Shown piece by piece: positions 53,817-62,831 of a stretch of 64,000 nucleotides of DNA (its first letter is position 1; every line of letters starts with the position of its first letter). The translations under genes and the position numbers were made by a program. This stretch comes from Streptomyces zhihengii (lineage in GTDB: Bacteria; Actinomycetota; Actinomycetes; Streptomycetales; Streptomycetaceae), in NCBI RefSeq assembly GCF_016919245.1, contig NZ_JAFEJA010000001.1:806001-870000 (forward strand). Reading direction: 5' to 3'. The notes under the pieces were generated by a model. It did not search any database, was not told the origin of the DNA, and saw nothing but the letters and a program-made list of their open reading frames with translations.

Positions 53817-56800
53817 CTACGGCTGCTCCTGGCGGTGGAGCGTGCCCACCTCCTCCGCGGTGAGCGCCTTGTCCCAGGCGTGGACCTGGTCGACGGCGCC
53901 GTGCCAGAAGTCGACGTTGTTCCCGCCCCACTTGGCGCGTCCGACGGCCAGCGGTCCGGTGCTCACGTCGGCGGGGCCGGCGGCCGCGGTGGCGGCCAGT
54001 TCGCCGTCGAGGTAGAGGCGGATCTCGCCGCCCTCACGGACGCCGACGAGGTGGTACCAGCGCCCGGTCTCGGGGGTCGTCTCGACGCGGGCCCGGTGGG
54101 CGCCGGGGGTGCTGAAGGCGAAGGCGCCCTGGCCGTACTGGAGGTAGAAGGGGTTCTCCTGGCGGCGTCCGTCCTGGCTGAGCGCGGTCGCGTAGTTGGA
54201 CGGCACGGAGTCGAGCTTCACCCAGGCGGCGACGGAGTAGTCGCCGGTGGTGTCGAGGACGGGGCCCTCGGTCTGGGCGAAGGCGCCCTTGCCGTCGAAG
54301 GACAGGCCGCTGCCGCTGACGCCGGGCGTCCAGGCGGTGCCTTCGCCGAGGTGCAGGGGAAGGGCGTTCGGGCCCGAGTCCTTCGCGGTGGTGCCCTGTC
54401 CCTCGTCGAGGGTCCAGGAGCCGCCGCCCTTCAGCGCGTCGCGGTCACCGGCGGCCGCGCCGGCGGCGATGACCTTGTGGTTGATGTCGCGGACCCGTGC
54501 GGGGTCGACCTTGATCTCGCGGCGGTCGTAGGTGTAGAGACCGTTGAGTTCGTTCTCCAGGTCGGAGATCTGGGTGTAGACCGATCCGGAGAGTTCGGCG
54601 CCGGCGGCCTCCAGGTAGAACTTCTCGGTGTTCTCGACGTACTTGCGGGTCAGCGCCTCCTTGTCGGCGACGCCGCTGTAGATCACGGTCGGCGTGCCGG
54701 GCCACATGTGGCCGGGGGTGCGCAGGGTGAATCCGCCGTGCTCGCCGTCCATGGCCGCGCGGGTCCCGTCCGGGTAGGCCGGGTCGGTGTTGTTGTAGTC
54801 GTGGTGGTCGATGATGTCGCCGCGGCCCGAGTCACCCTTGGAGTTGCAGCAGTTGACACCGCTGTGGGCGTTGATGACACGGGACGGGTCGGCGGCCTTG
54901 ACCTGGTCGGTGATCCGGCCGGTGGCCTCGCGGTCCCACTCGCCCCAGCCCTCGTTGAAGACGATCCAGCCGATGACGGACGGCGAGTCGTGGTGCTGGC
55001 GCATCATCTCGCGGCCCTGGTCGACGAAGGCCTTCTGGCCCGTCTCGTCGGTGTAGTTGCCGGAGACGAAGTCCTGCCAGACCAGCAGTCCGAGCTTGTC
55101 GGCGTGGTAGAACCAGCGGGCCGGCTCGACCTTGATGTGCTTGCGGACGGCGTTGAAGCCGAGCTTCTTGTGGGCTTCGAGGTCGAAGGCGAGGGCCTTG
55201 TCGCTCGGCGCGGTGTAGAGGCCGTCGGGCCAGAAGCCCTGGTCCAGGGTGGCGAGGGAGAAGACGGGCTTGCCGTTGAGGACCAGCTTCGGGTAGCCGC
55301 CGACCTTCTCGACGGCGATCTTGCGCATGCCGAAGTAGCTGTCGACGCTGTCGGAGGACCTGCCGTCGACGAGCTTCACGTCGAGGTCGTACAGGTACGG
55401 GTCGTCCGGGCTCCACAGGCGCTGGCCGGCCACGGGCAGGCGCAGTTCCTTGTTGGCGGGGCCGCTGATCCGGCCGACGACCTTGCCCCTGGCGTCGCGT
55501 GCGACGGCTTCGACGCGGGCCTTCGGGGAGGCGGTGCCGGACTGGACGGTCACCGCGAGGCTGCTGGTGTCGATGTCCGGTGTGGTGACGATGTCGTCGA
55601 TGGCGACGTCGGCGACCGGCTCCATCCAGACGGTCTGCCAGATGCCGGAGGACTGGGTGTAGAAGATGCCGCCCGGGTTGGTGGACTGCTTGCCCATGGG
55701 CTGGTTGGCGCCGCCGGTGTCGGTGACGGCGACGACGATCTCCTGCGGTCCGCTGCCCTTGAGGGCGTCGGTGACATCGGCGGTGAAGGCGTTGTACCCG
55801 CCGGTGTGGTCGGCGACCTGCTTGCCGTTGACGAAGACGCGGGCCCGGTAGTCGACGGCGCCGAAGTTGAGCTTGAGGCGGTTGCCCTTGCCGACCTTCC
55901 AGCCGCCCGGGACGTTCACCAGCTTGCGGTAGAACATGTGGTCCTCGTGCCGCTCGATCCCGGAGAGCTGGGACTCGACCGGGAACGGCACGATGATCTT
56001 CTCGTCGAGGCTCTTGCCGAAGACGGGCTGCTCGCCCGCCTCGGCGCCGCTGAACTCCCAGGGGCCGTTGAGGTTCTGCCAGGCGCTGCGCACCTGCTGC
56101 GGCCGGGGGTACTCGGGGAGCGGCTTCCTGGTGTCGACCTTGTCGCCCCAGGAGGTGGTGATGCGGTGGGTCGAGGTGTTGCGGGCCGAGCGGACGATCT
56201 CGGGCACCGTCTCGCCGCCGGCGGTGAGACCGCCCTTCCCGTCGTAGGTCACGCGGACGGACTGGTTCTTCTGGATCGGCTCGCCGAGGGTGACCACCAG
56301 GGAGTTGCGGTCGCCGCGGGCGGCGGCCACGGACTTCACCGGCATGGCGGTGGTGTCGGCCTCGATCGTCAGGTGCTCGGCCAGGCCCTTGATGCCGGCC
56401 ACCGCGTTCTCGAACCGCGCCCGCAGGGTGCGGCCGTCCTCGCCTACGGTCAGCTCGACGGGGTAGACCTCGAAGTCGGCGGGCGGGGTGAACGCCGACT
56501 CCGGCACGAGCTGCTTGGGCAGCGTGGGCGTGGACCAGCGCAGGAACATGTTGGCGCCGCCGACGTCCTGGAACATCTCCATGCGGAAGTCGACCTTCTG
56601 GCCCGCCGTCAGCCGCACCGGCGCACTGGTCTGTTCCCGGTCCCAGTCCCCCACCCAGTGGTCGATGACGGGCTTGCCGTCGATGAAGAGGCGGAAGCCG
56701 TTGTCACCGATGCCGTAGAAGGTGTAGTCGCCGGTGGTCGGCGCCTCGATGCTGCCCGTCCAGCGCGCGGTGGTGTGCTCGGCCGAACCGGTCAGCGTCT

Positions 56801-57083
56801 CGAAGGTGGTGGTGAGACCGGGGAAGTTGATCTGCGGGTCGAGCGAGGTGCCGCCGAGCTCGGCGAAGTCCCGGGCTCCGGGCGCCGACATGGCGAAGTA
56901 CTCGCCCTTGAGGCCGTGCACCTCGATGGCGGCCCTCTCGGAGGAGGACGCGGACGCGAAGGTGCCGGCGGACGGCTCGGCGGCCGCGGCGGTCGGCAGC
57001 AGGGCGCTCGTGGGCAGCACCAGGGCGGCCGCGGTCAGCAGCGCCCACAGTCTCGTGCGGGAGCGGGTGTGTCGTTGTGTCAT
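53817..57083 (-). CDS. Secreted PA14-GH2-LamG multidomain glycosidase (beta-galactosidase-like)
   Basis: The 1088-residue protein has a Sec signal (RTRLWALLTAAALVLPTSALLPTAAAA), a PA14 carbohydrate-binding domain (about 55-175; GLKGEYFAMSAPGARDFAELGG to DVGGANMFLRWSTP), a GH2 sugar-binding domain (RSAWQNLNGPWEFSGAEAGEQ, PVESQLSGIERHEDHMFYRKLVNVP, DYRARVFVNGKQVADHTGGYNAF), an Ig-like domain and a TIM barrel. Glu711 in IVFNEGWGEWD is the acid/base and Glu781 in MDGEHGGF the likely nucleophile. A concanavalin/LamG domain (about 900-1088) ends it. The GH2 family includes galactosidases, arabinosidases and galactofuranosidases. Divergent from the CUT2 transporter and controlled by LacI boxes, so its product is probably that transporter's substrate. 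Confidence 0.9.
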   Translation of the reverse strand: MTQRHTRSRTRLWALLTAAALVLPTSALLPTAAAAEPSAGTFASASSSERAAIEVHGLKGEYFAMSAPGARDFAELGGTSLDPQINFPGLTTTFETLTGSAEHTTARWTGSIEAPTTGDYTFYGIGDNGFRLFIDGKPVIDHWVGDWDREQTSAPVRLTAGQKVDFRMEMFQDVGGANMFLRWSTPTLPKQLVPESAFTPPADFEVYPVELTVGEDGRTLRARFENAVAGIKGLAEHLTIEADTTAMPVKSVAAARGDRNSLVVTLGEPIQKNQSVRVTYDGKGGLTAGGETVPEIVRSARNTSTHRITTSWGDKVDTRKPLPEYPRPQQVRSAWQNLNGPWEFSGAEAGEQPVFGKSLDEKIIVPFPVESQLSGIERHEDHMFYRKLVNVPGGWKVGKGNRLKLNFGAVDYRARVFVNGKQVADHTGGYNAFTADVTDALKGSGPQEIVVAVTDTGGANQPMGKQSTNPGGIFYTQSSGIWQTVWMEPVADVAIDDIVTTPDIDTSSLAVTVQSGTASPKARVEAVARDARGKVVGRISGPANKELRLPVAGQRLWSPDDPYLYDLDVKLVDGRSSDSVDSYFGMRKIAVEKVGGYPKLVLNGKPVFSLATLDQGFWPDGLYTAPSDKALAFDLEAHKKLGFNAVRKHIKVEPARWFYHADKLGLLVWQDFVSGNYTDETGQKAFVDQGREMMRQHHDSPSVIGWIVFNEGWGEWDREATGRITDQVKAADPSRVINAHSGVNCCNSKGDSGRGDIIDHHDYNNTDPAYPDGTRAAMDGEHGGFTLRTPGHMWPGTPTVIYSGVADKEALTRKYVENTEKFYLEAAGAELSGSVYTQISDLENELNGLYTYDRREIKVDPARVRDINHKVIAAGAAAGDRDALKGGGSWTLDEGQGTTAKDSGPNALPLHLGEGTAWTPGVSGSGLSFDGKGAFAQTEGPVLDTTGDYSVAAWVKLDSVPSNYATALSQDGRRQENPFYLQYGQGAFAFSTPGAHRARVETTPETGRWYHLVGVREGGEIRLYLDGELAATAAAGPADVSTGPLAVGRAKWGGNNVDFWHGAVDQVHAWDKALTAEEVGTLHRQEQP

Positions 57084-57295
57084 CGAATCTTTCCTCGTAC
57101 AGAGGGGATCGGAGCCGGACGGGCAGGGGGCCGGGCCGGCCGAGGAGCCCGTGGTCACGACGGCTGGACGCCTCGCGCCCCGGCGGACCGGGCCGCCGGG
57201 GGCGACGGGTGACGGACTCCTGCCGAGGGCATGGCACGGCCGGACACCGGTACAGGGGGTGCCGGGGTCCGGTGGCCGCCGGACGCCCCCACGGG

Positions 57296-57330
57296 GGAAC
57301 GTTTCGGCGATGGCCATTCCAACGATGGAA
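57296..57330. promoter_or_regulatory. LacI boxes on the GH2 side
   Basis: Two dyads contain the core AACGTT or AACGAT: GGAACGTTTCGG (57296-57307) and TTCCAACGATGGAA (57317-57330). They lie 213-247 bases upstream of the GH2 start and probably bind the LacI protein encoded at 62832. The whole divergent gap 57084-57681 contains no gene. Confidence 0.6.
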
Positions 57331-57453
57331 AAATGAGGTGCAGCGGAATGACAGCACGCCTCCCGGCGGCTGTCCAGACCCCCTGCACCGACGAGTTGGA
57401 ACACCGGCTCCGACCGGTCGCCACCGGGGCAGGACACGGTTTCGTCATGTACG

Positions 57454-57465
57454 CGAAACGTTCCG
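57454..57465. promoter_or_regulatory. LacI box upstream of the transporter promoter
   Basis: CGAAACGTTCCG is a dyad around AACGTT, nearly the reverse complement of 57296-57307. It ends 8 bases before the -35 box. Confidence 0.65.
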
Positions 57466-57473
57466 CAGAACTC

Positions 57474-57506
57474 TTGCCACCCGAGCTCCGGCACCCTTAT
57501 AACGTT
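57474..57506 (+). promoter_or_regulatory. Transporter promoter with overlapping LacI box
   Basis: TTGCCA (57474-57479) and TTATAA (57497-57502) are separated by exactly 17 bases, a good housekeeping-type promoter. AACGTT (57501-57506) overlaps the -10 and, with flanks TTATAACGTTGGAA, is the fourth LacI-like box. A repressor here would block polymerase. Confidence 0.7.
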
Positions 57507-57681
57507 GGAAAGCCGAAGCCGCCGAAGCACTCATGGCGGCTTCGCGCCCCGTACTTCGCCGCTCCGGGCGGACGGTTCTCGTCTGCCGCGCACCCGGGCC
57601 GGCAGGCTCCGTCCACTCACCTTCCCCGTCAGACCGCACGCCACTCGGCGGTGCTGTCCCCCCGCCAAGGAGTGTCCTCAG

Positions 57682-58767
57682 ATGACCCTTCCGCAGAGAT
57701 CACGCACGTTCGCCGTCGCCTGTGCGCTGGCCGCCGCCACCGCGCTCGCCGTGTCCGGCTGCGCCAAGTCGGAGACCTCGGACAGCGCCGGCGGCGACAG
57801 CAGCCAGGCCGCCCAGGCGGCCGAGACCCCGGCGGCGTCCTCGGGCGACGGCTGCACCCTCGAGACCTACGGCGCGCCGAAGCTCGACCTGAAGGACGCC
57901 GTCGTCGGCTTCTCCCAGTCGGAGAAGGAGGCCAACCCGTTCCGGATCGCCGAGACCCAGTCGATCAAGGACGAGGCCGCCAAGCTGGGCGTCAAGAAGC
58001 TGCTCACCACCAACGCGCAGTCCCAGCTCTCCAAGCAGATCAGCGACATCCAGGACATGCTCTCCCAGGGCGCCCAGTTCCTGATCGTCGCACCGCTCAA
58101 CTCGGACGGTCTGGAGCCCGCGTTCCAGGCCGCCGCGGCCAAGAAGGTGCCGGTCCTCACCATCGACCGCAAGGTCAACGCGACCGCGTGCAAGGACTAC
58201 CTGGCCTTCCTCGGCTCCGACTTCGTCGAGCAGGGCAAGCGCGCGGCCGACGCGATGATCAAGGCCACGGAGGGCAAGGGCAAGGTCGCCATCCTCCTCG
58301 GCTCCTCGGGCAACAGCGTGACGACCGACCGGACCAAGGGCTTCGTCGACCAGGTGAAGGCCCAGGCCCCGGGGCTGGAGATCGTCGCCCAGCAGACCGG
58401 CGAGTTCGCCCGCGACAAGGGCCAGCAGGTCATGGAGCAGCTCATCCAGTCCAAGCCGGACATCACCGCCGTCTACGCCGAGAACGACGAGATGGCGCTG
58501 GGCGCGGTCACCGCGCTGAAGGCGGCCGGGAAGAAGCCCGGCAAGGACATCAAGATCGTCTCCATCGACGGCACCCGCAACGCCGTGCAGGCCCTGGTGA
58601 ACGGCGAGCTCAACGCCGTCATCGAGTCCAACCCCCGGTTCGGCCCGCTCGCCTTCGCCACCGCGCAGAAGTTCTACTCCGGCGAGGGGATCCCCGAGGA
58701 CGTCATCATCGCGGACCGCGCCTACGACGAGGGCAACGCCAAGGCGTCCCTCGGCGGAGCGTACTGA
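57682..58767 (+). CDS. Sugar-binding lipoprotein of a CUT2 ABC transporter (YtfQ-like)
   Basis: The 361-residue protein captures a monosaccharide, by homology galactofuranose, galactose or arabinose. It has a lipoprotein signal (RTFAVACALAAATALAVSGC, lipobox Cys at AVSGC) and a family 4 binding-protein core resembling E. coli YtfQ: VVGFSQSEKEANPFRIAETQSIKDEA, FLIVAPLNSDGLEPAF, VPVLTIDRKVN, AVYAENDEMALGAVTALKAAGKKPGKDIKIVSIDGTRNAVQAL. The ATG at 57682 has AAGGAG upstream. A hairpin separates it from the ATPase gene, consistent with binding protein in excess over the membrane parts. Confidence 0.94.
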   Translation: MTLPQRSRTFAVACALAAATALAVSGCAKSETSDSAGGDSSQAAQAAETPAASSGDGCTLETYGAPKLDLKDAVVGFSQSEKEANPFRIAETQSIKDEAAKLGVKKLLTTNAQSQLSKQISDIQDMLSQGAQFLIVAPLNSDGLEPAFQAAAAKKVPVLTIDRKVNATACKDYLAFLGSDFVEQGKRAADAMIKATEGKGKVAILLGSSGNSVTTDRTKGFVDQVKAQAPGLEIVAQQTGEFARDKGQQVMEQLIQSKPDITAVYAENDEMALGAVTALKAAGKKPGKDIKIVSIDGTRNAVQALVNGELNAVIESNPRFGPLAFATAQKFYSGEGIPEDVIIADRAYDEGNAKASLGGAY

Positions 58768-58846
58768 CGGCTCACCGGCCCGGCGGGCACGCCGCGTCGT
58801 ACAGAACACCGGGCGAGCCGGGCCACACGCCGGCCTGCCACGCTCC

Positions 58847-58880
58847 GGGCCGCCGCGGTGCTCTCTTCCCGCGGCGGCCC
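58847..58880 (+). terminator. Intercistronic hairpin between binding-protein and ATPase genes
   Basis: Arms GGGCCGCCGCGG (58847-58858) and CCGCGGCGGCCC (58869-58880) pair over 12 bp around a 10-base pyrimidine-rich loop. It lies 40 bases before the ATPase start. Probably a partial terminator or RNA stabiliser that raises binding-protein output. Confidence 0.65.
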
Positions 58881-58920
58881 GGGCCCCACCTTGCACGATC
58901 GATTCCGGAAGGCCACGTGA

Positions 58921-60693
58921 ATGGCACCCCCCGAAGCGGCAGCGTCCGCGGCGACCGGCACACAGCCGTCGGCCGCGCCGACGGTGCTGGAGGCCCGCGG
59001 CGTCGGCAAACGCTTCCCCGGCGTGGTCGCGCTCGACGACGTCTCGTTCTCCCTGCGCGCGGGTGAGAGCCACGCGCTCGTCGGCGAGAACGGCGCGGGC
59101 AAGTCGACCCTCATCAAGGTTCTCACCGGCGTCTACCGCCCGGACGGCGGCGAGTTGCTGCTGTCGGGCGAGCCGGTGTCCTTCGCCCGTCCCTTCGAGG
59201 CCCAGCAGGCGGGCATCTCCACGATCTACCAGGAGGTGAACCTGGTACCGCTGATGAGCGTGGCACGCAACATCTTCCTCGGCCGCGAACCCAGGACCCG
59301 CCTGGGCCTGATCGACTTCCCGCGGATGCACCGCGAGGCCGCCGAGCTGCTCGGCGGGTTCGGCGTCACCGTCGACCCGCGCCGGCCGCTGCACACCCTG
59401 GGCATCGGCACCCAGCAGATGGTGGCCCTCGCCCGGGCGGTCTCCGTCAAGGCGCAGGTCGTCATCATGGACGAGCCCACCTCCTCGCTCGAACCGCGCG
59501 AGGTAGAGACCCTCTTCCGGGTCATCGGCGACCTGCGGCGCAAGAACATCGCCGTCGTCTACGTCAGCCACCGGATGGACGAGCTCTACCGGGTCTGCGA
59601 ACGGGTCACCGTGCTGCGGGACGGCAAGCACATCCACACCGGCGACCTGGCCGACCTGGACCGGGTGCAGCTCGTGTCGATGATGCTCGGCCGGGAGATC
59701 TCCGAGGTGCGCCGGCACGGCGTGACCAGCTTCGGGGAGGAGGGGCACGACATCGCGCGCACGCCCGTGCTCACCGCCGACAGCCTGTCCCGCAGGCACC
59801 AGCTCGACGGCGTCTCGCTGGAACTCCACCCCGGCGAGGTGCTCGGCCTCGGCGGACTGCTGGGCTCCGGCCGCAGCGAGACCGCCAGGGCGCTGGCCGG
59901 GGCGCTCACCCTCGACTCGGGGGAGATCGCGGTCGGCGGCGCCCGCGTCGGACGGCTCACCCCGGCGGGCGCGATCCGGGCCGGGATCAGCCTGCTGCCG
60001 GAGGACCGCAAGGCGGACGGCATCGTGCCCGGGCTCTCGGTGCGGGAGAACATCGTGCTCGCGGCGATGCCCCGGCTCTCCCGGGCCGGCATCGTCTCCC
60101 GGGCGCGGCAGGACCGGGTCGTCGACATCTTCATGAAGCGGCTGCGCATCAAGGCGTCCAGCCCGGAGCAGAAGGTCGGCGAACTGTCCGGCGGCAACCA
60201 GCAGAAGGTGCTGCTCGCCCGCTGGCTGTGCCTGGAGCCGAAGGTGCTGCTGCTCGACGAGCCCACCCGCGGCATCGACGTCGGCGCCAAGGCCGAGGTC
60301 CAGGCGCTCATCGACGAACTGGCCCAGGAAGGGCTGGCGGTGCTGCTGATCTCCTCCGACATCGAGGAGCTCGTCGAGGGCGCCGACCGGATCGTGGTGC
60401 TCCGCAACGGCGCCACGGCGGGCGAACTGACCGGCGAGCAGGTCGGGGAGCAGTCGCTGCTCGCCGCCCTCGCCGACCACTCCCCCGCCGCGCGGCCGGC
60501 CGGCGACACGGACGTGACCGCCCCGGCCGGCACCCGCCAGGACGCCGCACCCGACGCCTCCGGCGGCCCCGACGGCGCCCCGGGCACCGGAGAAGACGCA
60601 GGCGCCGGAGAAGACGCGGGCGCCGGCACGGCCGCCGCCCCCGACGCGCACACCCCGGCCGGATCCGCGGCCGGCAAGGAGGACCCCCGATGA
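58921..60693 (+). CDS. CUT2 sugar ABC transporter ATP-binding protein (two ABC modules)
   Basis: This energises monosaccharide uptake. The 590-residue protein has two fused ABC modules: first with GENGAGKST (55-63), YQEVNLVP, a Q-rich signature region and VVIMDEPTSSLE; second with the degenerate GLLGSGRSE loop, LSGGNQQKVLLARWL signature and LLLDEPTRGIDVGAK. This is the RbsA/YtfR arrangement, in which the second P-loop is degenerate. A 90-residue Ala/Gly/Pro/Asp tail with GAGEDAGAGEDAGAG repeats follows the last module and is not in typical family members. GGAAGG precedes the ATG. Its stop overlaps the first permease start (ATGA). Confidence 0.95.
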   Translation: MAPPEAAASAATGTQPSAAPTVLEARGVGKRFPGVVALDDVSFSLRAGESHALVGENGAGKSTLIKVLTGVYRPDGGELLLSGEPVSFARPFEAQQAGISTIYQEVNLVPLMSVARNIFLGREPRTRLGLIDFPRMHREAAELLGGFGVTVDPRRPLHTLGIGTQQMVALARAVSVKAQVVIMDEPTSSLEPREVETLFRVIGDLRRKNIAVVYVSHRMDELYRVCERVTVLRDGKHIHTGDLADLDRVQLVSMMLGREISEVRRHGVTSFGEEGHDIARTPVLTADSLSRRHQLDGVSLELHPGEVLGLGGLLGSGRSETARALAGALTLDSGEIAVGGARVGRLTPAGAIRAGISLLPEDRKADGIVPGLSVRENIVLAAMPRLSRAGIVSRARQDRVVDIFMKRLRIKASSPEQKVGELSGGNQQKVLLARWLCLEPKVLLLDEPTRGIDVGAKAEVQALIDELAQEGLAVLLISSDIEELVEGADRIVVLRNGATAGELTGEQVGEQSLLAALADHSPAARPAGDTDVTAPAGTRQDAAPDASGGPDGAPGTGEDAGAGEDAGAGTAAAPDAHTPAGSAAGKEDPR

Positions 60694-61667
60694 CCACCCA
60701 GGCGACCGCGCCCGCGGCGCCGGCCCGACGATCGTCGCGCCCGAGCGTCCCCGCGTGGTTCCAGGAGTACGGCGTCTACGCGGCGGTCGCCGCGCTGCTG
60801 CTCTTCAACGCGGTCTTCACCGACCACTTCCTCACCACCGACAACCTCCGCACCCAGCTCATCCAGGTCGCCCCCATCGTCATCGTGGCGCTGGGCATGG
60901 CCCTGGTCATCGGCACCGAGGGCGTGGACCTGTCGGTCGGCTCCGCCATGGCGCTGGCCGCGGCGCTGCTGCCGCTCTACCTCGGCTACGGACTGGTCCC
61001 GGCCCTGCTCATCGCGCTGCTCGCGGGCGCCGTGGTCGGCGCGGTGAACGGCGCCCTGGTGTCCGTCGTCGGACTGCAACCCATCGTCGCCACCCTCGCG
61101 CTGTTCGTCGGCGGGCGCGGCATCGCCCTCGTCATGGCGGACGGCCAGCTCAAGCAGATCGTCAACCCCGACCTGCTCGCCCTCGGCACCGGCAGCGTCC
61201 TCGGCGTCCCGCTGGTGGTGGTGATCGCCGCGGCGCTCGCGCTCGCGGTGGCCTTCCTCGTGCACCGGACCACCTTCGGCCGCCAGATCGTCGCCATCGG
61301 CGGCAACCGGTCCGCGGCGGCCCTGGCCGGTCTGCCCGTCAAGCGCGTCCTGACCGGTGTCTACATCCTGTGCGGTGTGCTGGCCGCGCTGGCGGGCATC
61401 CTCGCCACCGCCCGGCTCACCGCCAGCGACCCCTCGTCCCTGGGCAACCTGATGGAGCTCTCCGCGATCACCGCCGTGGTCGTGGGCGGGACCCCGCTCA
61501 GCGGGGGCTCCGTGCGGGTGCTGGGCACCGTCGCCGGAGCGCTGCTGATGCAGCTCCTGCGGGCGACGCTGGTCAAGCACGACCTGCCCGACTCCACCGC
61601 CCAGATGGCCCAGGCCGCCATCATCATCGCCGCCGTCTACGTCGCACGGGAGCGCCGATCCCGATGA
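60690..61667 (+). CDS. CUT2 sugar ABC transporter permease 1 (YtfT-like)
   Basis: The 325-residue permease has about ten helices of the BPD_transp_2 family: VGSAMALAAALLPLYLGYGL after the signature ALGMALVIGTEGVDLSVGS, VNGALVSVVGLQPIVATLALFVGGRGIALV, the cytosolic EAA-like loop RTTFGRQIVAIGGNRSAAALAGLPVKRVL and ITAVVVGGTPLSGGSVRVLGTVAGALL. It overlaps its neighbours at both ends (ATGA). Confidence 0.95.
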   Translation: MTTQATAPAAPARRSSRPSVPAWFQEYGVYAAVAALLLFNAVFTDHFLTTDNLRTQLIQVAPIVIVALGMALVIGTEGVDLSVGSAMALAAALLPLYLGYGLVPALLIALLAGAVVGAVNGALVSVVGLQPIVATLALFVGGRGIALVMADGQLKQIVNPDLLALGTGSVLGVPLVVVIAAALALAVAFLVHRTTFGRQIVAIGGNRSAAALAGLPVKRVLTGVYILCGVLAALAGILATARLTASDPSSLGNLMELSAITAVVVGGTPLSGGSVRVLGTVAGALLMQLLRATLVKHDLPDSTAQMAQAAIIIAAVYVARERRSR

Positions 61668-62710
61668 AACTCTCCTCGTCCCTCGCCGCCTCCCCGGCGG
61701 GCGGCTCCGCGCCCCCATCCCCCAAGGCCGCGGACGCCCACGGCGCCCGGCCCTCGGGCCGGGAGCGGATCGCCGAACTGGTGCAGCGCCAGGGCGTGCT
61801 CGCGGTGCTGCTGCTGGTGATCGTGATCGCCTCCTTCGTCTACCCGACCTTCGCCACCCTCGACAACGCCCGCGGTGTGACGGTCCAGGCGTCGTTCCTC
61901 GCCATCGTGGCGCTGGGCATGACGCTGGTGATCATCACCGGCGGGATCGACCTGTCCGTCGGCTCGGTCTTCGCCCTCGGCGGGGTGCTCGCCGCATGGG
62001 CCTCCCAGTGGGGCGTCCTGCCGGCGCTGCTGGTGCCGCTCGTGGTCTGCGGCGGCATCGGGCTGATCAACGGACTGCTGATCGCCCGGGCCGGCATGGC
62101 CCCGTTCATCGTCACGCTCGCCTCGCTGCTGGGAGCCCGCGGCCTGCTGCTGGCCCTGACCGACGAGGGCGCCACCACCTATCTGGTGCCCAAGGGGTCG
62201 TTCTTCGCCGAGCTCGGGCAGGGCAGCGTCTGGGGCTTCGGGTACCCGATCCTGATCGCGCTGGCGCTGTTCGGCGCGGGCGGCCTGGTGCTCCAGCGGA
62301 CCTCCTTCGGGCAGACGCTGTTCGCCGTCGGGGGCAGCAGCGACGCCGCGACCCTCATGGGGCTGCCGGTGGCCCGCGCCAAGATCATGGTGTACCTGCT
62401 CAGCGGTCTGCTGGCCGGTCTGGCCGGTGCGGTGAACGCGGCGCGGCTGTCCTCCGGCGTCACCATCATCGGCGCGGGCATGGAACTCGACGCGATCGCC
62501 GCCGTGGTCATCGGAGGCACCCTGCTGGTCGGCGGCGCCGGGTCCGTCAGCGGCACCCTGTGGGGCGTGCTGCTGCTGGCGGTCATCCAGAACCTCATCA
62601 ACCAGATCGGCTCGCTGAACTCCTCGTACCAGTCGGTCGTCAGCGGCGGGTTCCTTATCCTCGTCGTGGTCGCCCAGCGGTATCTGGCGCGAAGCCGAAG
62701 AACAGCGTGA
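61664..62710 (+). CDS. CUT2 sugar ABC transporter permease 2 (YjfF-like)
   Basis: The 348-residue protein is a second BPD_transp_2 permease: ALGMTLVIITGGIDLSVGSVFALGGVLAAWA, INGLLIARAGMAPFIVTLASLLGARGLLLALT, RTSFGQTLFAVGGSSDAATLMGLPVARAKIMVYLLSGLLAGLAGAV and IAAVVIGGTLLVGGAGSVSGTLWG. Two distinct permeases in one CUT2 operon, in this order, is the hallmark of the YtfQ-YtfR-YtfT-YjfF galactofuranose transporter, so a heterodimeric channel is expected. Confidence 0.95.
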   Translation: MKLSSSLAASPAGGSAPPSPKAADAHGARPSGRERIAELVQRQGVLAVLLLVIVIASFVYPTFATLDNARGVTVQASFLAIVALGMTLVIITGGIDLSVGSVFALGGVLAAWASQWGVLPALLVPLVVCGGIGLINGLLIARAGMAPFIVTLASLLGARGLLLALTDEGATTYLVPKGSFFAELGQGSVWGFGYPILIALALFGAGGLVLQRTSFGQTLFAVGGSSDAATLMGLPVARAKIMVYLLSGLLAGLAGAVNAARLSSGVTIIGAGMELDAIAAVVIGGTLLVGGAGSVSGTLWGVLLLAVIQNLINQIGSLNSSYQSVVSGGFLILVVVAQRYLARSRRTA

Positions 62711-62831
62711 ACCCGCCGGGGCTCCGCGCGGCCGCACGGCCGCCGGGGCCCCGGCCGTCACCGTCCCGGCCGGCGCCGGGCCCCAGCCGGCCGGACCGAC
62801 CGGACCGAGCATGTCGAGCAAGAGGAGTGCC

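Noticed and set aside
50865..57212. A 2115-codon plus-strand open frame antisense to both glycosidases
   Set aside because: It is a GC-skew artefact: the translation is Val/Gly/Asp/Leu-rich with no domains, while the opposite strand encodes two clear secreted enzymes.
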